Source: Affinibrenneria salicis (GTDB taxonomy: Bacteria > Pseudomonadota > Gammaproteobacteria > Enterobacterales > Enterobacteriaceae). Taken from it: a stretch of DNA of 64,000 nucleotides. Both the position numbers and the translations under genes were made by a program. Every line of letters starts with the position of its first letter. Within the stretch, counting starts at the first letter, position 1. Positions 19,906 through 28,746 of this stretch are shown here, in pieces. The DNA lies in the NCBI RefSeq assembly GCF_008710095.1, contig NZ_VYKJ01000005.1, forward strand, positions 3,375 through 67,374, in the 5' to 3' direction. Under the pieces are notes generated by a model. The model was not told the DNA's origin. It searched no databases and saw nothing but the letters and a program-made list of their open reading frames with translations.

Positions 19906-20340
19906 TTAACGGTTTAATACCTGCACCCATTTACGGGCAGATTGCTCAAGTTGTGAATAAACAAACTCAAACGCTTCGCGGCTTTTACGATAAGGATCGG
20001 CAATTTCCTGTTGATTCAGCCAGTGGCCGAACAACATGGTCTTACCCCGCACCTCAGGCGCCATCCGCCCTACTGCATCGATATGCCCTTTCTCCATGAC
20101 CAGAATCAGGTCATATTGGCGGCAAAGTGAAGAGGTAAGCTGTTGCGCGGAGTGCCCCTCCAGTGATAGGCCATGAGCAGTTGCTACCTCGGCGGCAGTC
20201 GGTTCGGCTGGTTTTCCCACCAGAGCGCCTAGTCCCGCAGAGGCAATTTTTTTCTCCGGCAGCGCTTGTTTTAACAGCCGTTCACCGGTAGGCGAACGAC
20301 AGATATTCCCAACGCAAACCACTAAAATAGAATTAAACAT
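19906..20340 (-). CDS. wzb: Low-molecular-weight protein-tyrosine phosphatase Wzb
   Basis: This 144-residue cytosolic phosphatase dephosphorylates Wzc. The catalytic P-loop near the N-terminus reads VCVGNICRSPTGERLL (CX5R), and the general-acid Asp lies in IADPYRKSREAF. Length is typical. It sits between wza (8-nt gap) and wzc in the conserved wza-wzb-wzc export block. Confidence 0.96.
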   Translation of the reverse strand: MFNSILVVCVGNICRSPTGERLLKQALPEKKIASAGLGALVGKPAEPTAAEVATAHGLSLEGHSAQQLTSSLCRQYDLILVMEKGHIDAVGRMAPEVRGKTMLFGHWLNQQEIADPYRKSREAFEFVYSQLEQSARKWVQVLNR

Positions 20341-20348
20341 CGCAATCT

Positions 20349-21485
20349 CTATGGCCAGTTGCGGATACGCAACGAACCTTCGGTTAAATCATTAAAACCG
20401 GAGATAGTCGGCACCAGCTGGCTGATAACCCGGTTCCAACGCACCACCGGCGCAGTAGTTACATACACCACGTCATAGGGCTGCAGCTGAAATTCCGTCC
20501 CCATAATCAGCGCGGTCGCATCCGATGTATTGAGCTGGTAAATATTGGCCAACTTATTACCTTCCGTACCGCGTAGTGAGCGAATTACAAACACGCCAGT
20601 AGCATCAGAGAACGATTGATCCATGCCCTCCGCATTACCCAACGCCTCGGTTAGCGTCATACCGCTTCGGTCCATCTTCAGCGTTGCCTGCTTCTTCACT
20701 TCCCCCATCACGAAGACTTTCAGATCATCGTTGCGCGGGATATACAAAATATCGCCCGGATAGAGCAGGCGATTTTGTGACAGATCGCCGTTTTGCATCA
20801 GCGCCTGCAGGGAAATACGCTCTTCCTTACCGTTATGGGTGAGGACAATATTACGCCAGTCGGCATTTTCAGTCAGACCGCCAGCAGTGTTGATAGCATC
20901 CAGAATGGTTAATGGAACATTAGTCACCGACTGCTGCCCGGAGCGGGTTACTTCCCCTGTAACATAAGCTTTCTGCGAGCGGAAAGCGGCAATACTGACT
21001 TCCACCTGCGGCGACTCAATGTATTGCGCCAGCCGGCCCATAATCTCATCACGCACCTGAGTTACCGTTTTACCAGCCACCCGCACCTTGCCGATGTAAG
21101 GATAGAAGATCGTGCCGTCGGAGTGTACCCAGTTGCCGGTATCCGCGGCAGTGCGGTAAGTACCGGCCGGCGTGGTTAGTTCCGGGTGGTCCCACACCGT
21201 AACCATTAAAACATCGCCGATACCAATGCGGTATTCATAGCGCTGCAGTTCCTGTTCCAGTTGCGGGTTATTCTGCGCCACCAGCGGTTTAGGCCGCATC
21301 TTTTCCACCAGTGACGGCGTCAGAGGGTAGACATTAACCAATTTGTCGATATTAAAATTGTCATCCTGCTGCTTAACCACCTCTTTACCGCTGGTCGAAA
21401 GGTGAGTGCCGGGAACAATGGTACAGCCGCTCAGTAATGCGGCCGATACCATCAGCGGTACCAACTTCAATCTATGATTTATCAT
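20349..21485 (-). CDS. wza: Outer-membrane polysaccharide export lipoprotein Wza
   Basis: This 378-residue protein should form the octameric outer-membrane channel for the polymer. The lipobox is LLSGC, giving Cys21 as the lipidated residue. The polysaccharide-export domain follows ([20 protein letters not shown]), then SLBB domains ([31 protein letters not shown]) and the C-terminal amphipathic helix ending in [15 protein letters not shown]. An AGGAT site precedes the ATG. It is the first export gene, 127 bp downstream of the wecA-like gene. Confidence 0.96.
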   Translation of the reverse strand: MINHRLKLVPLMVSAALLSGCTIVPGTHLSTSGKEVVKQQDDNFNIDKLVNVYPLTPSLVEKMRPKPLVAQNNPQLEQELQRYEYRIGIGDVLMVTVWDHPELTTPAGTYRTAADTGNWVHSDGTIFYPYIGKVRVAGKTVTQVRDEIMGRLAQYIESPQVEVSIAAFRSQKAYVTGEVTRSGQQSVTNVPLTILDAINTAGGLTENADWRNIVLTHNGKEERISLQALMQNGDLSQNRLLYPGDILYIPRNDDLKVFVMGEVKKQATLKMDRSGMTLTEALGNAEGMDQSFSDATGVFVIRSLRGTEGNKLANIYQLNTSDATALIMGTEFQLQPYDVVYVTTAPVVRWNRVISQLVPTISGFNDLTEGSLRIRNWP

Positions 21486-21612
21486 CCTGTTTATGCCATC
21501 ACTTTCAATAAGTTATGATAATAGATACGCAAAATCCCCATAAAGGATTCATTATTATAGAGAATAAAGAGCAGTTATGATGCAATAACTTCGGGCGTAA
21601 AAGGCCGGTAAT

Positions 21613-22707
21613 TCATCGATTTAACGGCGATGTATGACCCTGTTTCTCCACCAGAGTCGCCGCCGCCCGGCCAGTGACTCTGCGCACCGCTGTCTGCAGG
21701 CGCCAGATATGGCCGGTGGACCAGAAATAGCCGATAAACACCACCAGAAAAGCGCTTAGCATCACAGATTCCGCTACGCCGGCGCGATCGGCGATAATCC
21801 CCATCGCCGCTAATAATAGTGCAAAACCTGTAATAGCAACTAACGTCTGGTGAGAAGTTAAGCCGGCTCGCAGTAAAATATGGTGCAAATGTTCGCGGTC
21901 CGCCCGGAAAGGGCTGTGGCCGCGGCGAATTCGGCGTACCGAAATCGTGATCATGTCCATTAACGGTACGGCGATCAGCCATAGCGCAGTGACCGGATGC
22001 ATCACCGCGTTTTCCCCCTGCGTCGCCAGCAGCAACAGCCAGATTACAGTAAAACCAATCAGCGTACTGCCGGCATCGCCCATAAATACTTTATATTTTT
22101 GCCCCAGGGGGAATCCCAGGTTCAAAAGGATGTAGGGTACGGTTGCGGCCAGCAGACACAGACTCCAGCCGGCCAGCTCGTTATAGCCGCCCAGCCAGAA
22201 CACCATGGCCAGTGCGCCAAAGGTAACGCAGGAAAGCGCGCCGAGCAGGCCGTCGATGCCGTCGATCATGTTGAAGGCGTTAATCGCCGCCCAGACGGCA
22301 AACAGCGTTACCGTATAGCCAAATACGCCCAATGCGATTTCAGTGCCAAAGAAGATATTGCCCAGCGTCGACAAAGTCAGGCCGAAATACATCATCAGCG
22401 CCGCAACCAATGCCTGCAGCAACACACGAGGAAACACCGGGAGATCGAAGCGATCGTCAAGTACGCCGGCAAGCAATAACAGGCTGGCGCAGATCATATA
22501 GATGGGGAAGTCAGGTAACCATTGGGGATGGAGCGCATAGAGAACCCATAGCGCCAGATAGATTGAGATACCACCGACATAAGGAATATGTCCCTGATGG
22601 TGTTTACGGTCGTTGGGCTTGTCCACCAGACCAACGTGAATTGCCGCTTTTCTCGCCGGAAAAAGAACCAGGAGCGCGCTTATAAACACGATTATCAGCT
22701 CTTGCAT
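21613..22707 (-). CDS. WecA-like polyprenyl-phosphate N-acetylhexosamine-1-phosphate transferase
   Basis: A 364-residue membrane protein with eleven or so hydrophobic segments. It has VDKPNDRKHHQG, the LLAGVLDDRFDLPV (DDxxD) motif, NAFNMIDGIDGLLG and the His motif REHLHHILLRAG of the WecA/TagO/Alg7 family. The family transfers a HexNAc-1-phosphate to undecaprenyl phosphate. The start at 22707 (MQELIIVF) is preferred over a GTG at 22752, which would place codons inside the JUMPstart leader and add 15 unconserved residues. It is the first gene of the exopolysaccharide transcript and a second initiating-type enzyme besides the WcaJ-like one. Confidence 0.88.
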   Translation of the reverse strand: MQELIIVFISALLVLFPARKAAIHVGLVDKPNDRKHHQGHIPYVGGISIYLALWVLYALHPQWLPDFPIYMICASLLLLAGVLDDRFDLPVFPRVLLQALVAALMMYFGLTLSTLGNIFFGTEIALGVFGYTVTLFAVWAAINAFNMIDGIDGLLGALSCVTFGALAMVFWLGGYNELAGWSLCLLAATVPYILLNLGFPLGQKYKVFMGDAGSTLIGFTVIWLLLLATQGENAVMHPVTALWLIAVPLMDMITISVRRIRRGHSPFRADREHLHHILLRAGLTSHQTLVAITGFALLLAAMGIIADRAGVAESVMLSAFLVVFIGYFWSTGHIWRLQTAVRRVTGRAAATLVEKQGHTSPLNR

Positions 22708-22749
22708 TTTTTCGCACCGTAATAAACCGTTTAAAATCGTAATGTCAGA

Positions 22750-22787
22750 CACGCTACCGCCCCTGGCTTGTAGCTACCAGAGCGCGG
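22750..22787 (-). promoter_or_regulatory. JUMPstart leader with ops element (RfaH recruitment)
   Basis: On the minus strand this reads GCTCTGGTAGCTACAAGCC then AGGGGCGGTAGCGTG, nearly identical to the JUMPstart consensus and containing a perfect ops element GGCGGTAGCGT (22751-22761). Ops pauses RNA polymerase and recruits the antiterminator RfaH, needed for long polysaccharide operons. It lies about 43 nt upstream of the wecA-like start, so the whole operon down to at least wzx is probably RfaH-dependent. Confidence 0.93.
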
Positions 22788-23485
22788 TCGGGACCCGGAA
22801 ATCCTGCTTTATTGGCCTACTCTGCAGGACGCTATGTTGTTATATCCCAGTTATCTTTCCTGTCTGCTGACACGCTGACTTCGGTCAATCAGCCGCTCCT
22901 TCGGCAACGCCGCAGGTAACATAAAAACCCGCTTTCGACAGATTTATCACCCGCATCACTGCGTCAGCCGTCGGGGTCCATTCACTTGCCGCCCCGCAGC
23001 ATCCAGAAAGCAACCGGGTATAAAGCAAAATATTCACCGTACTGTTACATCACGGCTGGCTTATTCCTCAAAAAGCGGTTTATGTAACAAAAAATGCGCA
23101 ACCATTATAATAATATTGTTGATCGCGTCCTGGGGGAGTACAAGCCGAAGATGGCTTCAGAGTGCTTTTTCAGAATAAGACTAGCCCTGTCATGTTAAAA
23201 TCCATAGATATCTGTAATTTAGCAATTTTACGCCAGCACAAAAAAGTCTGTTTTTTGCGCGAATACGGTAAGTTTTTGGTAAAGATTTCAACCTTATGGC
23301 AGATGATCAATATCTTACCGGACGCCTTTCCCCGCCAGAAACATTTTTTGATGAAAATAACTGTAGTATTTTCCTCATCAATCCGTCTTTAACTCGTTAC
23401 ACTATGTGGGTCTAATTCTGGTCCAGAGCGGGGAATTTTTCCTGCTGACCAGACCAAATAATGAAAAAAAGGTGAAATAAAAAGT
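22788..23485. other. Divergent promoter region between the exopolysaccharide operon and yegH
   Basis: About 700 bp of leader and promoter DNA with an AT-rich core around 23040-23390. On the minus strand a TATAAT at 23104-23109 could be the -10 of the exopolysaccharide operon, giving a leader of about 390 nt. No convincing -35 was found. No coding region is supported. Confidence 0.4.
23176..23189 (+). promoter_or_regulatory. Possible RcsAB box
   Basis: TAAGACTAGCCCTG matches the near-palindromic RcsAB box (TAAGAATATTCCTA) at 10 of 14 positions. It is about 475 bp upstream of the first exopolysaccharide gene; Rcs sites upstream of amsG-type operons are known at comparable distances. The match is weak and could be chance. 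Confidence 0.25.
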
Positions 23486-25075
23486 ATGGAGTGGATCGCC
23501 GATCCAACGATTTGGGCCGGCCTGGCGACCCTGGTCGTGCTGGAGCTGGTTCTTGGTATTGATAATCTGGTGTTTATTGCCATTCTGGCGGAAAAACTTC
23601 CTGCGAAACAACGTGACAGAGCCCGTATCGTCGGCCTTTCCCTCGCGCTGCTAATGCGCTTTATCCTGTTGGCGTCTATCTCCTGGCTCGCCTCCCTGAC
23701 CAAACCGCTATTTAACTTTCTGCAGCATGACTTCAGCGCTCGCGACGGCATTATTCTGGTCGGCGGGATTTTCCTGTTGTTTAAAGCGACGATGGAACTC
23801 AACGAACGGCTGGAAGGGAAGGATCATCAGCAACAGACGCAGCGTAAAGGCGCGCGTTTCTGGCTGGTCGTTGCGCAAATCGTTATTCTCGATGCCATTT
23901 TTTCGCTGGATTCGGTGATCACCGCCGTCGGAATGACCGAACATCTGCTGGTGATGATGGCGGCCGTTACGATCGCCATCGGCCTGATGATGTGGGCCAG
24001 TAAACCTCTTACGCAGTTTGTCAATGCTCACCCGACAATCGTCATTTTGTGTCTGAGTTTTCTGTTGATGATTGGTTTCAGTCTGGTGGCGGAAGCCTTT
24101 GGCTATCGCATACCAAAGGGCTATCTGTATGCGGCGATCGGTTTCTCCGTATTGATTGAGGCGCTGAACCAGCTATCGCAATTTAATCGCCGGCGTTTCC
24201 TCTCCTCCTCTACCCCACTGCGCCAGCGTACTGCCGAGGCCGTGCTGCGGATTCTGCGCGGCAAACATGAAGATGCCGAGCTGGATACGCAAACATCGTC
24301 ACTGATCGCCGACAGTATGGAAAACGGCGAAGAGGTTTTTAACCGTCAGGAACGCCGTATGATTGAGCGCGTGCTGGGCATGGCGCAGCGCACAATCAGC
24401 AGTATTATGACATCTCGCCACGATATCGAACTGGTGGATCTGAGCGCCTCGCCCGATGAAATGGCGGCGCTTTTGCGTAAAAATCAGCATACCCGTCTGG
24501 TGGTGATTGACAGCGCCAGTTCCGACGAACCGCTAGGTATGGTTCACGTTATCGATCTGCTCGACCAGCAGCTCAATCAGCAACCGCTCGATCTGCGGCG
24601 TCTGATCCGTCAGCCGCTGGTGTTCCCGGAACAGCTTTCCCTGCTGCTGGCGCTGGAGCAATTTCGCGAGGCCCGCACCCATTTCGCGTTTGTGGTGGAT
24701 GAATTCGGCTCGGTGGAAGGCATCGTCACGCTCAGCGATGTCATGGAAACTATCGCCGGCAATCTGCCGATCGAAGGGGAAAAGCTGGATGCGCGCCACG
24801 ATATCCAGAAAAACCCGGACGGCAGCTGGACGGCAAACGGCTATATCCCGCTGGAAGACCTGATCATGTACATTCCGCTGACGCTGGATGAAAAACGCGA
24901 GTATCACACTCTGGCCGGGCTATTGATGGAGCATACGCAGCGTGTGCCGCAGCCGGGGGATGAACTCACCATCGAAGGCTATACCTTCAGAATTCTGACT
25001 GTGGAAAGCCACCGAATCGTCAAGGTATCGATCACGCCGGCGGCGCTGCAGATGGAAGAGGATTTCGAGGTGTAA
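23486..25075 (+). CDS. yegH: TerC-type membrane protein with CBS and CorC domains
   Basis: A 529-residue protein matching E. coli YegH along its whole length. The N-terminal half is a TerC-family membrane domain with about seven segments ([20 protein letters not shown] and [13 protein letters not shown] carry the conserved acidic residues). It is followed by paired CBS domains (about residues 300-420; [20 protein letters not shown]) and a CorC/HlyC-type C-terminal domain ([17 protein letters not shown] region and [16 protein letters not shown]). Probable metal-ion transport or sensing; the substrate is unknown. It is transcribed away from the exopolysaccharide operon, in the same position as in E. 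coli next to its colanic acid cluster. Confidence 0.93.
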   Translation: MEWIADPTIWAGLATLVVLELVLGIDNLVFIAILAEKLPAKQRDRARIVGLSLALLMRFILLASISWLASLTKPLFNFLQHDFSARDGIILVGGIFLLFKATMELNERLEGKDHQQQTQRKGARFWLVVAQIVILDAIFSLDSVITAVGMTEHLLVMMAAVTIAIGLMMWASKPLTQFVNAHPTIVILCLSFLLMIGFSLVAEAFGYRIPKGYLYAAIGFSVLIEALNQLSQFNRRRFLSSSTPLRQRTAEAVLRILRGKHEDAELDTQTSSLIADSMENGEEVFNRQERRMIERVLGMAQRTISSIMTSRHDIELVDLSASPDEMAALLRKNQHTRLVVIDSASSDEPLGMVHVIDLLDQQLNQQPLDLRRLIRQPLVFPEQLSLLLALEQFREARTHFAFVVDEFGSVEGIVTLSDVMETIAGNLPIEGEKLDARHDIQKNPDGSWTANGYIPLEDLIMYIPLTLDEKREYHTLAGLLMEHTQRVPQPGDELTIEGYTFRILTVESHRIVKVSITPAALQMEEDFEV

Positions 25076-25157
25076 GGCGCTCCGGCCGCCGCAGGTTTAT
25101 GGTCGCGATGACCGGCATTTTAGGCCGGCCGGGATAGCGGTGTCGGGCGAAGAGAAA

Positions 25158-25181
25158 ACCCGCAGACGTCAGGCTGCGGGT
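25158..25181 (+). terminator. Probable terminator after yegH
   Basis: ACCCGCA pairs with TGCGGGT around a 10-nt loop, followed by a T-rich segment (TGTATTGGTTTTGTT), about 80 bp after the yegH stop. The T tract is interrupted, so it may be a weak terminator. Confidence 0.5.
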
Positions 25182-25202
25182 GTATTGGTTTTGTTACTTA
25201 CC

Positions 25203-25432
25203 CTATCCCCGGGGATCATCCTTGCAGGGCCGCCGCCCGCGGCGTTAGCTCTGCTCACGGCATAATTCATCGCTTCCCCCGGTCGATTACGGCTGTAAGC
25301 TGCCGGGGATTAATTAGACACAGCCCGTCTTTCACCAAAGGTCAGCCATTGGCTGGAAAAATTCGTTGCCGACGCATTTTTCTCTGCGCCGCCGCCTGCC
25401 TGCAGCTCGAATGATTTTGGGTATATTTGAAT
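25203..25432. repeat. Degenerate ERIC-like repeat
   Basis: The core at 25266-25316 (CCCCGGTCGATTACGGCTG, then TAAGCTGCCGGGGATTA) matches the ERIC centre. The right end at 25404-25432 (CAGCTCGAATGATTTTGGG then TATA) matches the ends of the other copies in this window. The left part is heavily diverged and the element is longer than the standard 127 bp. Confidence 0.5.
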
Positions 25433-25516
25433 AACAGATTAGCGTTATTGAAGCGGAGCAGAATTTGACCGCGCCTTACCATGTCTGAAAAGTCGTTATT
25501 GTTGGTCATTTTCGCC

Positions 25517-25555
25517 GCAGGCCTGAGAATAACAGCATGTTACTCTCAGGCCTGC
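25517..25555. terminator. Long hairpin at the end of the dcuC remnant
   Basis: GCAGGCCTGAGA pairs perfectly with TCTCAGGCCTGC, with a partly paired TAAC/GTTA extension toward the loop. The dcuC remnant's stop codon lies inside it. There is no T-run on either side, so its activity as a terminator is uncertain. Confidence 0.5.
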
Positions 25556-25793
25556 ACCAGCTCCGTAGCGACCGCCGCCAGACCAACCGACATAACAACC
25601 GATGTTCGTTTTCCTCTTCGAACGGGGAAATCCTTACCATACCGGCCACTGATACCACCACGCCCAAAACCGGCGACAGCATCAATGCCCGCAGAGGAAT
25701 AACCAGACAGGCCGGGTTGACGCCCATGAGCGCCGCAAGGCGGGGGATTAATTCAACGAAGGTAAACGGCGCGTGGCCGGAACCGGCGGTCAT
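25546..25793 (-). pseudogene. Remnant of a DcuC-family C4-dicarboxylate transporter (C-terminal part)
   Basis: On the minus strand, one frame reads TAGSGHAPFTFVELIPRLAA, MGVNPACLVIPLRA and VVVSVAGMVRISPFE, the conserved C-terminal region of DcuC/AitC carriers (GSGNAPF, GINPA, SPVSGVVVAVAGM, ISPFE). After ISPFE the homology continues in another frame (GKRTSVVMSVGLAAVATELV then stop at 25546-25548), showing a frameshift. Upstream of the GSG motif the gene is destroyed by an inverted duplication and a short tandem repeat. The rest of the roughly 450-residue protein is absent, so it cannot function. Confidence 0.7.
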
Positions 25794-25832
25794 TACCGTG
25801 CGGCCGCGATGACCACCGGTTCCGGCCACGCG
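25770..25832. repeat. 24-bp inverted duplication
   Basis: The left arm 25770-25793 and the right arm 25809-25832 are reverse complements at 23 of 24 positions, with a 15-nt spacer. The left arm belongs to the dcuC remnant (codons for MTAGSGHA), so the right arm is an inverted copy of coding sequence, as a template-switch event would produce. Confidence 0.85.
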
Positions 25833-25841
25833 GTAATGACC

Positions 25842-25870
25842 ATCAGCATCAGCATCAGCATCAGCATCAT
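25842..25870. repeat. Hexanucleotide tandem repeat (ATCAGC)4
   Basis: Four perfect ATCAGC units plus a partial fifth. Read on the minus strand they encode alternating Met-Leu in one frame. It adjoins the inverted duplication in the decayed transporter gene; no function is evident. Confidence 0.85.
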
Positions 25871-26044
25871 AATAATCCCGCCGCTACCGAAAAAGGAGAT
25901 GCTCGCCCCCCCGGCCCGCGCGAGAATGACAAGCGACAGAGGGTATGCTGGTGATACCGAATGTGCAGATTTTATCGGGCAAAGACGCCCTGCGTCCGTT
26001 AAAACAACACGACCCCCTTACTATACCTGCACTACATCCGTGCA

Positions 26045-27889
26045 CTACAGCCGCTCCAGCAGCTGTTTCAAATCCTTGCCTTTCTGCTGCTGCTGATTTT
26101 TATCCGCCCAATCGTTCAGCCGCTTTTTCACCTCATCCTGCAGGCGTTTTCGCAACAGCTGATCGACCTGCAGCTGGTAGCTTAAGTTATTCCAGGGACC
26201 GTATACGCGCAGCGGTATTTCGCTGTTTTGCAACACCTCGATCAGACGGGCATCGCCGCGCCAGCCCTGCAGTACGCGCACGTTCAAATTAATGTCGCAG
26301 CGCTGGCCGGGCAGGTCGAGCCGGCTGCTGCCGGTCACCTGCATCAACGGCGAACTCCCCTTAATAGCCGTCATGCGCAGATCGCCGGCATTCAGTTGGG
26401 CCAGCGCGCTAACCTGCTGCATTTCCGTATAGCGTTCGTAGCGTTCCTGCGCCTGAATATTGCCGTTGCCGCGCGCGATCGCCTGTTGGATCATCTGCTG
26501 AATATTCAGGCCATGGGCACGCAGCGAAGTCACTTCCATTCGGCCGCTGCCGCGCCACTGTTGCGAAAGCGCCGTCAGGCTGAGTTCGTTGCCGGAGAGC
26601 TGTCCCTGCATCGACAGGATGCCGCTTAGATTTTGCGGCAGAGCCAGCGCCTGCAGCAGACGCGCCAACTCGATATTTTTCAATACCGGCTGAACGGCGA
26701 TTGCCGGCGTCGCATCAACATCCATCTGCGCCGTCAGAGAAAACTGGCCGTCGCCGAGCAAACCGCTCAGCGTGCTGACCGTCAGCCGGCCCGCGTCATT
26801 TTTCGCCTGCAGCGCCAGTTGATTAACCGTCACGCCGCGATACAGCAGCTCTTTTACCTGAAGCGATAACTGCGCATTGAAACCGCGCAGCGCCTGAGCG
26901 CTATCCGGGGACGTTTCCGCGGCGATCACTGGCTTACCCGGCGCCTTTTGCCCGTTCTGGCTGTCGGTATCGCCGGACGGCCGCAGCCCCAGCAGCGCAT
27001 CGAGGTCGATTTTGTCTGATGTCAGATTCAGCGTCCATGTCGGCGGCGTCGCCATCTGCACGCTGGCGTCGCCGCGCAATTGACTGCTGTTGGCGCTTAG
27101 CGCCAGATTGCGGATCTCAATCCGTTCAGGCTGCCGCTGATAGCTGACCTGCAAACTGCCCTGACCGTGAATGCCTTCCGCCGGCATCGCGGCGCCCTGC
27201 AGTTGATAATCAAACGACGCGATCTGAGCGCTAACCTGCTGCGGGTAATGCTGCATATCCATATCGGCCGCCAGCGAGAAAGTAAAATCTCGCTGATCGC
27301 GGTTAATCCGGCTGGATACGGTTAATTTAACCTGACGTTCGCCGTCCTGCTCCATTTCCAGGTTGATGTCGCGTACGTTGATTTGTTCACCGGGTTCGCC
27401 ACTTTGCCCGCTGCGCTGAAAAATCAGCAGGCTGTCCGCAATCTTCAGCCGATCGATATCCAGCGTCCAGCCGCTCTCTTCCTGCGGCGTGAATGACCCG
27501 GAAGGCGCGACCGGCGCATTGGTCGGCCGCGGCGCGGCGCTCTCCGGCGTGAGGCGCGCCACCGCGCCCTTCAGCAAAACCTGTTTTACCACCAGTTGAT
27601 GGGAGAGCAGCGGCCAGAGTTTTACGTCAAGCCGCATATTGTCGGCGCTCACCACCGGCAGGCTGGCGCCCGGCGCCTGCAGAGACATCTTGCCGGAAAG
27701 GATGCTGAGCTGCGGCCAGACGTGCCAGCGCAAATCCCCTTCCAGACTAAGCTGATAGCCGCTGCGTTCTTCAACCTGGCGCACCATATAGGCGCGGAAA
27801 TCGTTCGGATTAACCAGCGCCACCAGCGCCGTCATACCGGCGACCAGCACCACCAGCAAAATAACCAGCGTTGTCAGAAATCGTCTCAT
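26045..27889 (-). CDS. asmA: AsmA family outer-membrane assembly/lipid-homeostasis protein
   Basis: A 614-residue protein with one N-terminal membrane anchor (RFLTTLVILLVVLVAGMTAL) followed by a long beta-rich periplasmic domain. NPNDFRAYMVRQVEERSGY and GDLRWHVWPQLSILSGKM are the AsmA N-terminal signature, and length is as in E. coli (617 aa). AsmA-like proteins are thought to bridge the periplasm in phospholipid transport; asmA was first found as a suppressor of OmpF assembly mutants. A GAGG site precedes the ATG. It follows dcd by 46 bp in the conserved udk-dcd-asmA order. Confidence 0.95.
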   Translation of the reverse strand: MRRFLTTLVILLVVLVAGMTALVALVNPNDFRAYMVRQVEERSGYQLSLEGDLRWHVWPQLSILSGKMSLQAPGASLPVVSADNMRLDVKLWPLLSHQLVVKQVLLKGAVARLTPESAAPRPTNAPVAPSGSFTPQEESGWTLDIDRLKIADSLLIFQRSGQSGEPGEQINVRDINLEMEQDGERQVKLTVSSRINRDQRDFTFSLAADMDMQHYPQQVSAQIASFDYQLQGAAMPAEGIHGQGSLQVSYQRQPERIEIRNLALSANSSQLRGDASVQMATPPTWTLNLTSDKIDLDALLGLRPSGDTDSQNGQKAPGKPVIAAETSPDSAQALRGFNAQLSLQVKELLYRGVTVNQLALQAKNDAGRLTVSTLSGLLGDGQFSLTAQMDVDATPAIAVQPVLKNIELARLLQALALPQNLSGILSMQGQLSGNELSLTALSQQWRGSGRMEVTSLRAHGLNIQQMIQQAIARGNGNIQAQERYERYTEMQQVSALAQLNAGDLRMTAIKGSSPLMQVTGSSRLDLPGQRCDINLNVRVLQGWRGDARLIEVLQNSEIPLRVYGPWNNLSYQLQVDQLLRKRLQDEVKKRLNDWADKNQQQQKGKDLKQLLERL

Positions 27890-27935
27890 GCCATCCTCAT
27901 CACAGGAACCGTAACAGGCCGCGCGGACAGGCGCA

Positions 27936-28517
27936 TCAGTCTTTGTCTATCCGGCTGGCTACGGCGCCCTGTTGATCTTTATATTTGGCGTCCTGCCGAC
28001 GGTTGTAAGGACGGGCCGCCGGGCCGGACAGCGGCTCGAAGCTCAGTGCGCCGATCATCATTCCCGGGCGTAACGCCAGCGGCAACTTACCTGAATTATA
28101 GAACTCCAGCACAATTCTTCCCTGCCAGCCGGGATCAATGCGGTGCGCGGTGACGTGCACCATCAGTCCCAGCCGCGCCAGCGACGAGCGGCCGTCCAGC
28201 CAGCCGACCAGATTATCGGGCAGCGTTACCGACTCCAGCGTCACCGCCAGCGCCAGTTCGCCGGGATGCAGAAAAAAAGGTTCGTTTTCGGGCAGGTTGA
28301 TCTCGTCGCTCATCACCCGGTCGAGCGCCGCGCTGACTTCATCCTTCGGACCGCTAAGATCGATAAAGGCCGCCGTATGGCCGCGAAACACGCGAAACTG
28401 GTTGCCCAGGCGGACATCCACCGTGGCGCCGTTGATTCGTTCGGCAGGCGGACGCGGCGTAATCGTCAGTTTACCTTCGTCCAGCCAGGCCTCGATATCA
28501 CGATCGCACAGTCTCAT
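27936..28517 (-). CDS. dcd: dCTP deaminase
   Basis: This 193-residue enzyme deaminates dCTP to dUTP, the main route to dUMP for thymidylate in enterobacteria. It shows [50 protein letters not shown] and the catalytic-Glu segment [18 protein letters not shown], and matches E. coli Dcd in length. A GGGAG site lies 9 nt before the ATG. It is separated from udk by 546 bp filled with ERIC-like repeats, so it may have its own promoter here. Confidence 0.97.
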   Translation of the reverse strand: MRLCDRDIEAWLDEGKLTITPRPPAERINGATVDVRLGNQFRVFRGHTAAFIDLSGPKDEVSAALDRVMSDEINLPENEPFFLHPGELALAVTLESVTLPDNLVGWLDGRSSLARLGLMVHVTAHRIDPGWQGRIVLEFYNSGKLPLALRPGMMIGALSFEPLSGPAARPYNRRQDAKYKDQQGAVASRIDKD

Positions 28518-28545
28518 TATTGTTTCTCCCTAAGGTATTTATCGT

Positions 28546-28746
28546 TATACCCGTCATACTTCACGTTGCAGGTGCGTTGGCTTTCCTCGCTCAGCCCCAG
28601 TCATTTACTGATTGTAAACACCTGGGGATTCGCTGTGTCGCCGCGTTATTCGGTCTTATGGCCTCGCCCCTTCGGGGTCAGCGCAAGCGCTGCTCAAAAA
28701 CGCTTTTGCCGTTTTTGTCCTGCCGCTCGAATGATGTTGGGTGCAT
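28546..28746. repeat. ERIC element with an internal insertion
   Basis: It starts TATACCCGTCATACTTCACG, has the ERIC core (CGCTCAGCCCCAGTCATTTA, then ACACCTGGGGATTCGCT) and ends GCTCGAATGATGTTGGGTG plus CATA. At 201 bp it is about 74 bp longer than the 127-bp consensus; the extra DNA lies between the core and the right end (about 28640-28715). ERICs with insertions of this size are known in other enterobacteria. Confidence 0.75.

Noticed and set aside
22708..22752. Use of the GTG at 22752 as the start of the wecA-like gene
   Set aside because: It would translate part of the JUMPstart/ops leader and add 15 residues not found in the family; the ATG at 22707 begins at the conserved region.
25809..25900. 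A leader-peptide-like frame (MTTGSGHAVMTISISISIS) resembling thr or ilv attenuator peptides
   Set aside because: The first codons are an inverted copy of the dcuC remnant and the rest is the (ATCAGC) repeat; no attenuator hairpin or biosynthetic gene follows.
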